64,000 nucleotides of DNA, taken from assembly GCA_003255025.1 (NCBI GenBank), contig QANY01003934.1:1178001-1242000 (forward strand), given 5' to 3'. This DNA is from Datisca glomerata. Taxonomy: Eukaryota > Streptophyta > Magnoliopsida > Cucurbitales > Datiscaceae. The notes below the pieces were generated by a model. The model saw nothing but the letters and a program-made list of their open reading frames with translations. It was not told where the DNA came from and made no database searches. A program made the position numbers and the translations under genes. Of the stretch, positions 25,199 through 37,180 are shown in pieces. Every line of letters starts with the position of its first letter. Position 1 is the first letter of the stretch.

Positions 25199-26274
25199 TG
25201 TAAATATAAACTGCATCATTGAGAGTGACGTGTCAAGAATGAACATGTAGCATCTACATACACCCGGTGGTGTCTACGTGGCACGGTAAGGCTGAAGTAG
25301 GATAATAGTGAATATGTTTGTAAGGGTCGCGCCTGGACCTATAAGGGTGGCAAGCTCATTTCGAGATCGTATGTCAAGTGTTGAGTCTTGCCTTTGACCT
25401 GAGTGACAAAGGCTTGAAGGCTCTTCCTTGCTTGGGAACAATCTGGGGGTTGAGATCTGGTAGTATTAGGACAAAGTTACTCAATACCAAAAGAGGAAAA
25501 AACTACTCGATGGGTATGACATCTTTGGGCACCTTGGATGTGCGCCTTAAGAGTTAGGCCAGTCCCGCGGCGGGTTGATGTAACTTAACCCGCCCCCATG
25601 GCGGGTTGAGGGTTCCATAACCCACCCCCACAGTAGGTTGAGGGGACCCCAACCCATACCCACAGTGGGTTGTGGAACTCAACCTGCCCCCACGACGGGT
25701 TGCGGACCTCAACCCGTCCCTATGGTGGATGGCCCGTGCTCCGCTGCACGTGTCTCAATCCGTTGCCAGGGAAACTCGGCGGTATGAAGCCTCCTTCGAG
25801 GTCTTTTACGCATGAGTTTAGCGACTAGAGTTCGTCATCCGGCTACTTGATGTTAGAAATACACGACTAGTTGCGAGTATGAAAGGCAATCACGTGAATC
25901 GAATCCTACGTCAATTTGAGGGTGTGGCACGGTGTCACATTTTCAGCGTGTAACCATGTTTTAGGCATGGTCACATGATTAACATGAGGTTGTAAATGAC
26001 ATGCATGTGGTCCCCACTTGAGTCCACATATAAAAAAGTGTCCCTAGCACCGTTATGGGGACATGACTTCTCATCAATCCCAAGACAAAGAATCTCAAGA
26101 ATATTCTTTACTCGACTTTCTCACCTACCTTTAAATCTTAAAGGCATTTGTCACCTTCCAACAGTTGCCTAAGGTTGTTTGTCCTTCACCCTCCAACCAC
26201 TAACTCCCACGTTTCCAGGCATACTTTGTATAGACTAGATCACTCATACACACATCACCCTAAACCCTGAAATA
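25199..26274 (+). repeat. 5' LTR of E1
   Basis: It aligns with the LTR at 29432-30290: GACGTGTCA near the start, CCTATAAGGGTGGC, TTTCGAGATCGTATGT, GCAAAGGCTTGAAGGCTCTT-like text, and GACATGACTTCTCATCAATC near the end. It is about 215 bp longer than the 3' copy, mostly because of a GC-rich hairpin array at about 25565-25740 that the 3' LTR lacks. A TATA-like ACATATAAAAAAG lies near 26025. Confidence 0.85.
25587..25730. repeat. GC-rich hairpin tandem array in the LTR
   Basis: Units begin at 25587, 25619, 25651, 25681 and 25711 (spacing 30-32 bp). The first is AACCCGCC-CCCAT-GGCGGGTT, a perfect 8-bp stem with a 5-base loop. Others read AACCCA...TGGGTT (perfect) and AACCTG...CGGGTT (one G-T pair), so the stem is kept while its bases change. 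Confidence 0.75.
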
Positions 26275-26329
26275 TTTTGGTGAATCCACTGGAGAATGAT
26301 CTGTTTACCATCTTCTTCTTTCTTCGCGT

Positions 26330-27600
26330 ATGGCTGGACGTAGTCAAATCATGAGAGTTTCTTCTCATTTCGAAAGAGAGGATGTTAACCCAACTATTGA
26401 GAACCATGACATGGAAGATGCTACTTCAAGGGAGAGAATCAACCTCCCCGCCATTATCGCTGCTACAATGATGATGACTGAGCAGACTAACGCCATTAGA
26501 GAGCTTTAAGCCTCTAACGCTGAGATTCTTACCCTTCTGAGTACACTTACCACTCTCCTCATGGGTGCCCAGAACCCTCTTCCACCACCGCCTATTTTTC
26601 ATGTTATCCCTCCTCACACGGCGAACCAGACTGATGCCAATAGACAGATTCCACCAATAAATCCCAGGGACTCGCCTGTATTAGGGACAACAAATAGTGA
26701 TTAGAATGTGGGTCACTCGAGCGACCCCGCAAATGTTATCATTCCGCCAGCAACCTTCCTAAAAGACTTGTACGTCGTGCGTTGGGATGTGACGTTTCGG
26801 TCGATGGCATTGACATAGGCCCTTTTGTTACCAAGTAGACACTATAGAAGATGTTGGAGATAGAGTACATCAAAGCCTCTCTGAGCGAGATGATAGTGGA
26901 CTTTCATCCCCCTTACCCATGCGAACTGGCCATGAAGCCGTATCCGTTTGATTATATGCCCCCAAAGTTGCGTAAGTACAGTGGGAATGAAGGATGTGCT
27001 GGAGAGCACGTTGTACATTTCATTGATGACTTAGGCCCGCACGGATGTGATGAGTTCATGAGGCTAAGGGAGCTTTCAAAATCGCTGATTGAGTGAGCAT
27101 ACCCATGGTACATGAATCTGGTGTCAGGATCAGTTTTAACATGGTCCCATATGGTTTATGCCTTCATGACAAACTTTTTTATGTCTGAGGAAAAGATGAA
27201 CATTCTCGAGTTGGGACGTGAGCGTCAAAAGAAATATGAGGACCTGATGACTTATGTTAGACGGTTCGAAGACAAAGCACTGGAATGATGAATGAGTATA
27301 GAGAGAATTTGGAGAACCTTGACATCGCCAGTTTCTTATGCCTCCATGTAGCTGTTCAACGCACCAACACTTCGGTGTCTAGGCCAAAGGTTACAGAGTG
27401 GAGTGAGCGCGGGTTGTGCATGGAAGCCCGCAAGATACATGCTGCAAGTAGTAATGGCACAACCCCAAGGACGATGTGTAAAATGGGACAGAAGCAAAAT
27501 GGATGATCCACCACCTTTCCCCTGCTCCATGGATAAGGTAAAGGTGATATTGGATGTCTGGGTCAAGGATAAGGTCGTTCAGAGACCTTGAGTGGAAAAC
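26330..27600 (+). pseudogene. Gypsy-type gag pseudogene of E1
   Basis: The start MAGRSQIMRVSSHFERED lies 56 bases after the LTR, with no nearer ATG in that frame. The N-terminal part has a TNAIREL-stop-ASNAEILTLLSTL stretch that looks like a coiled coil, then a proline-rich linker. The core reads LRKYSGNEGCAGEHVVHFID and, after a stop, AYPWYMNLVSGSVLTWSHMV then FFMSEEKMNILELGRE, which is the Retrotrans_gag domain of Ty3/gypsy elements. A YCCFH phrase near 27640 may be the remains of the zinc-binding tail. Stops at 26507, 26702 and 27094 and at least one frameshift break it. The same gag is at 61640-62974 on the minus strand. Confidence 0.8.
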
Positions 27601-27807
27601 TTGCCCACTAGAGAAGAAATAGAATCACCTCGGTATTGCTGCTTCCATTGAGACACCACTAAGAAGGATAGATAATTAATGCGGCTACATGACCATCGTG
27701 ACAGGAAGTGGCTGATATGCTATGAAACCTGAGGAGGGGTATGTTAAGTACAAAGACAATCATGTGTTGTAAAGTCCAAAGATCATGTACTCGAAGTCAC
27801 AATATGC

Positions 27808-27836
27808 ATGTTTATTTATGAAATAAATAAACATGT
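27808..27836. other. 12-bp-stem hairpin
   Basis: CATGTTTATTTA-TGAAA-TAAATAAACATG is a perfect 12-bp stem with a 5-base loop, shortly after gag. A related sequence occurs in the second copy of the element near 61370, so it belongs to the family. Its role is unknown; a transcript-end or RNA structure is possible. Confidence 0.6.
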
Positions 27837-27989
27837 GCATGCTTGTACGAATGGGAAGGGCCACATGAGACCACCTTTATAGCTAATAGTAGATGGGATG
27901 ACCCCTAAATCCTTCAAGTCGTATCAACGATGTTTAACTTTAAGTGCATAAAAACTATCATGTTTAGCATTGCTACCATTACTTCAACA

Positions 27990-28395
27990 AAGATTGATCC
28001 TAGAACGCTTTTAGGATGTTTCAGTGAAAGCTGTTCCTGAAATGCATTTAAGATGTTTCAGCAAAGATTGTTTCTCAAACGTGTTTCAATAAAGATTTTT
28101 TCTGAAATGCGTTTAAGACGTTTCAACGGAAATTGTTCTTGGAACGCATTTTAGACGTTCCAGTAAAGTTTGTTCTTGAAATGCACTTAAGAAATTTTAG
28201 CGAAGCTTGTTCCTGGAACGTATTTAAGATGTTTCATCAAAATTTATTCCTGAAACGCACTTAAGACATTTCAGTGAAGCTTGTTTCTGGAACGCATGTG
28301 GGACATTCCAGCAGAGTATGTCCACAGGACGCACTTAGGATGTTTCGGTAAAGTTTCTCCTAAAATGCAATGAAGACGTTTCAGTAAAGGTAGTT
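27990..28395. repeat. 37-bp hairpin tandem array of E1
   Basis: About ten to eleven units of about 37 bp. Each carries an inverted repeat around a CATTTAAGA-like loop. Examples are TGAAATG...CGTTTCA, TGGAACG...CGTTCCA (perfect 7-bp stem), TGAAACG...CATTTCA and TGGAACG...CATTCCA. From about 28100 on, units with TGAAA and TGGAA left arms alternate, so the working unit is a 74-bp dimer. The first units are more decayed. It lies between gag and the 3' LTR. Confidence 0.8.
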
Positions 28396-28399
28396 GGGA

Positions 28400-29431
28400 G
28401 AAAGTTAGTCAGTGTCGTAATTCCCTTTAAAGCAGAACTCGACCGTCATAACGTGTCTGAAATATAAAAGTTATCTTAACTATTTGCTTTACTCGTCATC
28501 GTGACATGTGGCTCTTGTCATATAAATTGAATCTAACTTAGAGTTTTATTATGGATATGTTCATGTTAAAAGTCATATGTAAGAGCGACGTATGTGCGAA
28601 GTGGGGATGCATGACAATGAGGCATGTTAATAGTTCGAAGCAAGAACGAATGAGCATGAAAACTCAAAGTATGAACTAATTCATGATAAAATCTGAAGTA
28701 GGGATGGTATATAACCCCTTAAGCATGACCATTATGGATAGTCCAATATAGGAAACTTGATTATATTTTTGTGTTTGTGTGTGCCTTCTTAGGCAGTATC
28801 ATGCAGGTTTCTACGTGTATGCATTTTCAAAAGTTTAATCGTCTATGGACGACACTCCAGCATGTGCACCTGCTGCTGGACCATTTCTTGATAAACTTCA
28901 CCCTAGTTACGTATCTCAATTTCATAAAGCGGTGGTATGTTTGCTCCTGATTTTAATGAATTATCTCTAAAAATGATCACGAACACATCATTGAGCTATA
29001 TCTATCATATACGAGAATAATGTGGGTAGAAAATGTTGAATGACCCTATTCACTTGTCATGATACTAAGTTATTTGGACACATTATGAACAAGCATATGC
29101 TACATATACTACCATGTATACTTACTCATGCTTACATTGAAACTTAACATTGTGTAATTGCTAGTGTATATATTTTCTGCTAGTCATCCTTTTGTGAATG
29201 CAGGCCCAATCAGATTCTTTACTAAAAGAGACATGCCTAGCCAACATATTTTAGCATCTCTAACTGGAGCCTAAATGAGAGTAATTGGTATATCGTCGCA
29301 CCTGGCTAAGGACTACAACAGCAAAGCTGCCATCACAGTTGAACATATGGCTTATCAACTAAGACCACAAAGCAAGAAGAGACAATGTACAAGTTCAATT
29401 GCTACACATTTGAACTTGTATAGGGGGCTAA
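28400..29431. other. E1 internal 3' region, non-coding
   Basis: No domain is recognisable. The stretch ends in the polypurine-like TAGGGGGCTAA that primes plus-strand synthesis next to the 3' LTR. Confidence 0.5.
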
Positions 29432-30290
29432 TGTAAATATAGATCCGTGTCATTAAAAGTGACGTGTCAGGATTGAACATGTGGCATCTAAATACACCGA
29501 TGTGGTGCCTACGTGGCACAATAAGGCTGAAATAAGATAATAGCGAATATGTTTGTAAGGGCCGCGCCCAGACCTATAAGGGTGGCGATCACATTTCGAG
29601 ATCGTATGTTAAGTGTTTTAGTCTCTCCTTCTAGCCGAGTGGCAAAGGCTTGAAGGCTCTTACTTGCCTGGGAACAATCTGAGAGTTGTGGTCTGGTAGG
29701 ATTAGGATAAGGTTACGCGATACCAAAAGAGAAAAAATTTACTCGGTGAGTATGGCCTCCTTCGGCACCTTGGATATGCCCCCCTCCGAGGAAGAAGGGT
29801 AAAAAGCCTCCTTCGGGGTCCTCTGCGCGATGTGAGTTTAACGTCTGTGAGTTCGTCATTGGGTTACTCGATGTCACAAAGACACGACTAATTGTGAGTA
29901 TGAAAGGTAATCATGTGAATCGAATCCTACGTCATTTTGAGGATGTGGCACGGTGCCACATTTTAGCATCTAACCATGTTTCAAGCATGGTCACATGATT
30001 GACATACAATTGTAAAGGATATCCATGTGGTCCCCACTCGACCCCATCTATAAAAAGAGGTCCCTAGCACCATTTTGGGGACATGACTTCTCATCAATCT
30101 CGAGACAAAGAACCTCGAGAATATTTTCTCCTCGAGCTTCTCACCTACTTTTGTGGCTTAAAAGTATTTGTCACCTTCCGCCGGCTGCCTAAAGTTATTT
30201 GTCCTTCACCTTCCGACAACTCTCACATTCTCAAGTATACTTGGCATAGACTAGATCACTCATACACATATCACCTTAAACCCTGGAACA
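29432..30290 (+). repeat. 3' LTR of E1
   Basis: Partner of the LTR at 25199. It starts TGTAAATATAGATCC directly after the purine tract, ends CCCTGGAACA and is followed by TCATG, the target duplication. It lacks the GC-rich hairpin array. Confidence 0.85.
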
Positions 30291-30299
30291 TCATGTATA

Positions 30300-33085
30300 T
30301 TGTTGATGGGGGATTTTCCATTATTACATGTACGAGAAAAACTAAAATAGATAAATTGGAATTTGAAAAGTTATAACCGAAAATGGAATAAGCATAGATA
30401 ATTTGTTTTAGATACGTAATATACATATTTAATTAAATAATTAAATAATATATATTAATTATAAGTTATAAATTGTTGACACAAATTGATTCAATGTATG
30501 AGAAATTATTTTTAGAATAATCTAATTATGGATGGATAAAATTATCCAAAAAAATATTATCAACTCATACCACTTTTAATATATGATAGATGTAAAACTC
30601 TATGAACTAATATTACTATACACTTTGATAGATATTGGTTTTTTTTATATCTTATAGAAAGATATTATAAACCAAGTATATTCCTTTGCACATTTAGAAA
30701 TAACCATTTTATGATACATGTATCTGTATATGTAATTTTAAATATAGTTAGGAAGTTCAATCTATTAATCTAATGAAAAAAATAAGGTCACTAGCTATTT
30801 GATTTTGATGTGAATATAGAAGTTACTAAATATTTTAATTTATTGTCTCCATTAATATTATACTGGTAATACTTGAATTCCATTAAAATTATTTAGACAA
30901 AGAAGTAAAAAAAAAGTTTCTCTTCTTCCAGCGACATTTATAGTATAGTATTGAATTGATATATAGTAAGTATAGATAAGAAATAAAAATAAAATTTAAC
31001 AAACTTTGCGTGAGCACAAGTTTAAATTATTGCTTTACTTGATTTATTTAAGTAGTTTTCCAAAACAATTTAGTCAATATACAAAGTTTATTCTCCAAGT
31101 ATTCCTTACCAGTCCATCTGTGTATTTTCTTTTCTAGTAATTAATAATGAGGATGTTTGTGACTTTGAGGTCGAATACAAATGCTTGTAACAGCCGTTTT
31201 TTTAAACGCTTGCAAGTGCTTACTTATATGGGTACTTGTATGTTTTATTTTAAGCTGAGTTTTAATAGATCAAATAATTTTTCAAACTTTCAACGATTTA
31301 TTAACATGTAAATGACAAATCAATTTCAGAAATAATAAAACACTAATTTATGAACCAATTATACTTCGTTTAAAACTTAGACTGTCTATTTACTCATTAT
31401 TTAAACCATAATGCCTTTTTTCTATTTTTATTATTTTATTTACATTAGTGATCGAGCAATCATTCAAAAGTAACTCTATACTGATGAAAACTTAGACAAA
31501 GTCTTAACTGACTAAATGATATATCAATTATTTATACGTTAATTTAACAAGAAATCTTAATTAATGATAAAACACCAAATTATAAAGTCTATTCCTATAT
31601 ATGCAACTTGAACGCTACTTGTCACAGCTTGGACGAAATTGTTAGATGGTTATTGAATCACACCCTTAGGAAGGAGCTTAGTTAAGATTGGTTAAAATTT
31701 ATGATGGAATTCTTTGAGATATGTGGTCAAATAATTTTGTAACTTGGTGTGAATTATATGATAACTGTTTCATGCCTATATAGAATGGATTTTTTTTTTC
31801 TTTATAACTAATATGCATAATATTCTAGCCTATGACGTCATTTATTTTAATTTACCAGAATATTTTGGCGTTAATTTGAATGCTTTTGCTTACCATCTTC
31901 AAGAGACTTATTGAATTTCCAGACATATTAATTTTTCTACGTTCTAAAGCATGTTTCTTTGAAAGGGAAGGCAATATCATGGGATTAGTTTTGATTCAGC
32001 TTGATAACGTTTTGGCTATTTGGATTCGCTGCTTATTTTTTAGTTGATTGATTTTCTCATGTTGCGGCATAAGATTATTGAAATTAGAGTGACTAGCATT
32101 CCCCATTGTGTTGGAATCTTACTTATAGAGCTTCTGTAAGTGATATTGATTACCTGCACTACATCAAACGCCATTGTATCCCATTATATCTTTCACATGT
32201 GTAATTGATTGAATTGATATGTTCAATAAAGCCTATGTATTGAAATTATAGAATTCTCGTTGAAAAATATGGATTCACATGCAATTGTTAGCTGTCTTTT
32301 ATGCAGTTTATGATGTGGGCTAAACATATATGTGATTCTTGTTATGCTGAAATATTGTTTCATATGTGGATTCTCTGTATGAAAGCAACTGAATAAGTAT
32401 ATATGAGCATGTTCATAGCTTAAATGTCGTTAATAAACATTTAAATATTGATCTTTGATCATACCACACTTCTTATGATTTTAGCATATTCAGTTACAAT
32501 GTTATAATAACCAAGCATTTATCGACAAAATTGTATTAATAGTTTTACTTTTAATACTTTATGGCATTGTCAACATAAAAATAAGTAAAATATTTGATGT
32601 TATTATAAAGTAGTATTTTCTATATAACTTAGAAGTAGTCAAAACACCTTAAGTCATACTAGTAATCAATTATTTCTATATGTCGTTATAATTATGTTCG
32701 TGACATCTCTCATATTACAATTAGTTCATGAGAGTACTAACTCCGGCCCTACTGGGAAGTCATTATTTTTGTGATTTTATTGAAATAAGGTAGTAATTAG
32801 GCATTAAAGAATGCATATTTCCTAGGCCCACATGTAAGAAGTAGTAATATATTTTATACTAATATTTGGTAATCTTATTATACAGTTAAAATAAATTCAT
32901 GTGCTTTGTGACTATCCACAAGAATGATTGAATTTACTACTTACTACCAAATTGATATTTATTGATTAAGAATAAAGTTTTTCTTAGGTTATTTACAACT
33001 ATTTCTACTGCTTTTGATGCATCACCTGTTTTAATACTTATTGACGATAATTATTCTGATTGGTAAGAGATTGGTTTTTTATACT
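30300..33085. other. AT-rich intergenic, no gene seen
   Basis: No frame above 60 codons with recognisable content. It probably includes the 5' LTR and leader of the copia element whose gag begins near 33086, but no LTR border could be fixed. Confidence 0.3.
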
Positions 33086-33421
33086 TGGGTGCATGGATCT
33101 TGACTTGATGCTTTGTGTAGACAAACCACCATCTCTCACAGAATCCAGTATGCCACATATGAATGTAGAACATGAGCGATGGGAGTGATATAATCACTTA
33201 AGTTAGATGCTCACTGTGACTGATGATAGTAAGAGCATTATGGGCTCCATTCCAGAGTGCTTGAAGGTCAGGATTTACCAAAAGCCATAGAAGAACAACT
33301 TGTTACTTCTGATAAGGTAGTGGCTAATACCCTAATGAAGAAGCTTTTGGGTTTAACCATTGATCGTTCTAGAGGTGTGCGTGAAGACATTATGAAAACG
33401 AGAGAAATTGTTGCTTATTAA
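33086..33421 (+). pseudogene. Copia gag fragment (5' part of a split element)
   Basis: The plus strand reads LGCMDLDLMLCVDKPPSLTE, then EHERWE, SIMGSIPE and, in shifted frames, AIEEQLVTSDKVVANTLMKK and RGVREDIMKTREIVA. These are the UBN2 gag blocks of a Ty1-copia element. It stops at the border of an LTR at 33422. The integrase, RT and RNase H of a same-strand copia element resume at 43200, so the two parts were probably one element before the insertion. Confidence 0.75.
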
Positions 33422-34064
33422 TGTCGAATGCTTCAACAGTAATCCTCGAGTAGCCTCCCTTTCAGATGGAGTTTCTTGCCACCTTATCATCTGTAAAACA
33501 CAAACAAAGAACCCAGATGCGAGGAATGGGACCTCTGATATCTAAGTCAATATTATTTGATATTCCGATATAATTTCCTCAGAGGAGAGTAGACATACAC
33601 CTCTTTCTTTTTGTTGGTAGATGTATTTATACCTGAGTCTTCAGGTGGGAGGAAGGGTGTCGAATAAGCCCTTTCGAGGCGTGTTGGGGAAGCTTTGCAA
33701 AACATAATATCTGTCCTGATTGCCCTTGATTAGACTGGAGGGAGGTGACCTTGACCTAAAGCATTCAACATTAAATGTCAAAATGATTGGACAGAGGCTA
33801 TCCTGACATGTTGTCATGGTGATTGGACCTGTTAAGTGCTACTTTCAGTGAGTAATGATGGCCATGTACTCGTGGTTATCCGAGCTCTCTTTGTGCACCC
33901 CATCCCGCTCTTACATGTGCTCAAGTCTGTGCGACACGAGTATCCTAGATACTGACTAGGTGAGATTCGTCCTTTTCCTCCAAAGCTTTCCTTCATCGGG
34001 GGTATCCTAGTGCAGCATAACACATGTTGTTAGGTGATTGGTGGTCATAAAAATACCTATAACA
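33422..34064 (-). repeat. LTR A of the tandem complex
   Basis: 643 bp, starting TGTCGAATGCTTCAACAG and ending CCTATAACA on the plus strand. It has the same length as LTR C and aligns with it throughout. It interrupts the copia gag on its left. Confidence 0.8.
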
Positions 34065-35654
34065 CTTGTCTCTAATCGAGGACTTAGATGCCTTCATCTA
34101 CTTGGGTCTGAAGACTTCATTTTCTAAGCTCTGCGTCTGAACTAATTATTTTTATCATGACTTAATCGTTGCGCATGCGTCATTTCGCCTTCCACACAAT
34201 TTAAAGCCATTAGTCTATCAGGAGTGGATGCATTAATGGCGCGTGGATGCGCGTGAAGGAGCCTGACTCCTTATCACTTCGCATCATTTCATCGCTGTCA
34301 TTGATTGAATGACATTTTTTCTTCTGAGATCCTTTAGTTAATATGTGAAATGGTCACTTAATAGTCGTAGGATGGTTCCAACAGTTGCCGTCATGGCTCT
34401 TTTAAATTCCCCCATTAAATGAGCGGCTTTCTTTTAGGCCTATAAATAGGCGATTTCCCTTTCCTTTTCCTTTGGCTCCTTTATTAAACTTTGATTCTTT
34501 CCTATTTCCTGTAGCAAACATACCTCAAGTAGATAGAGTTCTGTTTTTCCTTAGTCAAGCTTTTAACTTGGTCTAGATGAGACCTTTATCCTGAGTTTTG
34601 CAGTTGTTCTGACTATTATGTCGATCATCGTATCCTACGAACTTTAACTCACTCGATCTTGTGATCCCGAGCTGGAGTGGGCCTTAAAGGGACTTGATCC
34701 TTTTTGGTGAACTTTATCTTGTTTAATGGGTTGCCCCCTTCATAGGTCAGGGGTCAGACATACCTGTCATGACCTTTATGAAGCCTTCCGAGTGTGCTCC
34801 AATCCGGGAAGCCTGGTCAAGCGAACCTTCCTCACATTGGGGGTTTTCCCTTTGCCAATTAGTCGAGCATGCCCTCTCCTAATCGAGCTTTTTCCTGGTA
34901 TGGCCATAAGTTGAATTCCTTTTATTTTTTGCCAGAGGAATTTTCCTTTATTACCTATTCATGCATTTTTGCTCTGGATGAATCCTTTAGCCGAATCGCT
35001 CACCAGAGGGAGTTATACTTATCTTTTGAGCTACAATGCTCGGTGGAAATCCTTATCTCTAGTGTCGAGATTGCATTGACTGAGGCTTTCCCTTGACCCT
35101 ATCAGAAGGGCATGAATGCTCGACGGTCATTTCTTTCCTTGGTCTAGCCATGCGGGCCTGCCTTGGCTAGACCTTTGTTCTCATCTACGAGTATGAGTGC
35201 TTAGCAAACATTTTTTTACCTTGATATCTAGCCAGACTTTCCTTCTCTCGCTAGAACCTTGATCCCGCCTGCGAGCATGAATGCTCGGTAGACATCTTTT
35301 TACGTTATCTAACTAGACTTTATTGTTCTTGCTATATGCTTGAATCCTGTTTGCGAGTATGAGTGCTCGACAGACATCACTTTACCTTGATATCTAGCCA
35401 GACTTTCCTACTCTGGCTAGATCCTTGATCCCATCTGCGAGCATGAGTACTCCGCAGAAATCTTTTCTAGATATCTAACTAGGCTAACCTACTCTGACTA
35501 GACCCTTGAATCCCATCTTCGAGCATGAGTGCTCGAAAAACATCATTTCTTTCCTCAATGCCTAGCCATGAGTGCTTGCTCTAGCTAGACCCTTAAATCC
35601 CGTCTACAAGCTGGGTGCTCGACACATATTTTTTCTTGATGTCTAGCCAGGCGT
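34065..35654. other. Body 1 of the tandem complex
   Basis: Homologous to 40015-41735. It contains a plus-strand TATAAATAGG near 34440 (also in body 2), two overlapping plus-strand frames that stay open in both bodies, and the 83-bp hairpin repeats at its right end. No known protein domain is seen. Confidence 0.6.
35120..35650. repeat. 83-bp tandem array with two hairpins per unit (body 1)
   Basis: About six to seven units. Each has TCTAGCCAG followed about 12 bases later by CTGGCTAGA (a 9-bp inverted repeat), and then CGAGCA-TGAG-TGCTCG (a 6-bp stem with a 4-base loop). The unit at 35390-35470 shows both well. The second body has the same array at 41060-41735. Confidence 0.75.
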
Positions 35655-35662
35655 GTCTGCTC

Positions 35663-36537
35663 AAAGCATATACATTTATGACAACGGGAGTCACACCATT
35701 ATATAAGCTCACTTACCTGAAGCGGAAGAATGAATTGAACAATTAATGACCTGAAATCCCAAAAAAATATAATCACTAAATTGTTTTGAAATAAAATAAT
35801 ATAAACATATTTTTAATATCATAAAATAGAAAATATAGATTTAATTAAAACAGTGCAAAACGGTCAGAACGAGGTCAGAACGAGGTCAAGTTCAGTTATG
35901 TTATGTCATGATCAAGTACGTTACTTCATTTCATTTATGTTATATGTCAAGTTCAATTATGTTATGTCATGATTGCATTTATGACATGTGGATGCATGTT
36001 ATTATGTGAGTTTCCTTACTGAGTATTTTAAAATACTCATTCCCCCACAGTTAATTATGATGCAGGTGGTGATGGCGAGCAGCATGAGTGGGAGACTGTC
36101 ATAACCAGTTAGATCAGATGAATTTATGTTTTCAGTTTATGATTTGATTAAAAACTTAGGAAAACGTTTTCTGTTAAACTTGGTTATTCAAGTAGTTTAT
36201 TTTACGATATGATTTTCTACGAATTATGATGAGTGAAAGTTTCATGGATTATTTTACGATATGATTTTCTACGTTATTTTAGAATTTAATTCAGTTTTTT
36301 GATGTTTTATTAATTATGCATTTAAGACCCTTTATCGCTTTTGCTATTTTATGATTAAGGTTCCGATCATGGATAAGTTTAATGCTTCCGCTATTTAAGG
36401 TCAGAGTTTTTTCCATCATGGTAAATTACGAATTTTCAATTTGAGAATTTTCTCAAAATTAGGGTTTGTTTCGAATTGGAGATTTCAAAATTGTGAAATT
36501 ATACGTATGTTTAACCATCGGGGATCGGGGCGTCATA
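35663..36537 (+). mobile_element. Partial Del/Tekay-like LTR fragment
   Basis: It shares with the insertion at 37181-39542 the block TTACTGAGTATTTTAAAATACTCA (here with a perfect 18-bp palindrome at 36021-36038), the GCAGG...GCGAGCAGCA...GAGTG block, and the end TATGTTTAACCATCGGGGAT. This layout is typical of LTRs of chromovirus-type gypsy elements. The left border is not sharp. Confidence 0.55.
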
Positions 36538-36544
36538 ATCTCGT

Positions 36545-36705
36545 TAGTCATTACTTTTTGTTTAATCCTGAATGATGGGCTGGAGCACCTCGCCAGTCAT
36601 CACGTTTTGTTTAATCCCGACTGGTAGGCTGGAGCACCTCGCCAATCATCACGTTTTGTTTAATCCCGACTAGTGGGCTGGAGCACCTCGCCAGTCATCA
36701 CTTTT
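36545..36705. repeat. 49-bp tandem array (about 3.5 copies)
   Basis: TGGAGCACCTCGCC recurs at 36581, 36630 and 36679. Each unit holds CGACTGG...CCAGTC, a 6-bp inverted repeat across the CTGGAGCACCTCG loop. It begins right after the LTR fragment. Confidence 0.8.
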
Positions 36706-37017
36706 TATTTTTCCTTCGTCGCACGCCGTAGAGGAATTGATCCTTCAAGACTTGTATGATTCTCAGAAAATCATTAGCAAATATTTCTACAATATGCTCC
36801 ATTTTTCCAAAGTAGATTCGCTAAAAAAAGTCCTTATAAGAGGTTAATCCTAAATAAGAAGATTATTTAAGTAGAAGAAGAAGACCTCTTATATGACCAA
36901 TGTCGATGCGTACACGATCTTTGTCGTCTGTTACACCGAGGAGGAGGGCCGAAGACAACCGAGCCTTCTATTTCTCAAGCTGCTGCCCTTCATTTCTTGT
37001 TGGGGCTTGGAACTAGA
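36706..37017. other. Unassigned segment left of LTR B
   Basis: No match to body 2 is seen and no domain is present. It may be a filler or part of another insertion. It runs directly into the truncated LTR B. Confidence 0.3.
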
Positions 37018-37180
37018 GGGTGGTTGCCCCACCTAAGGGCCTCCAACACCTAAGTAAGTATTAGTCATATTTTGACATAATTTCTTTTTGTTGGTAGATG
37101 TATTTATACTTGAGTCTTCAGGTGGGAGGAAGCGTGTAGAAGAATTCATTTGGAGGAGTGCTAGGAAAGCTTTGTGAGAC

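Larger units (their letters stand above)
25199..30290 (+). mobile_element. Non-autonomous LTR retrotransposon (gag only), element E1
   Basis: Two homologous LTRs in direct orientation flank 3.15 kb. Both start TGTAAATATA; the 3' LTR ends AACA and the 5' LTR ends AATA. A purine-rich tract (TAGGGGGCTAA) lies directly before the 3' LTR, and TTGGTGAATCCACTGGAGAA directly after the 5' LTR fits a primer-binding site. Flanking 5-mers TCACG and TCATG form a target duplication with one mismatch. Inside are a broken gypsy-type gag, an array of hairpin repeats and unrecognised sequence. No protease, RT, RNase H or integrase is seen, so the element must have moved with enzymes from elsewhere. LTR divergence and gag stops show it is not recent. 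Confidence 0.85.

Noticed and set aside
27990..28395. CRISPR-like array
   Set aside because: Units are degenerate and contiguous with no unique spacers, and the DNA is a plant retrotransposon.
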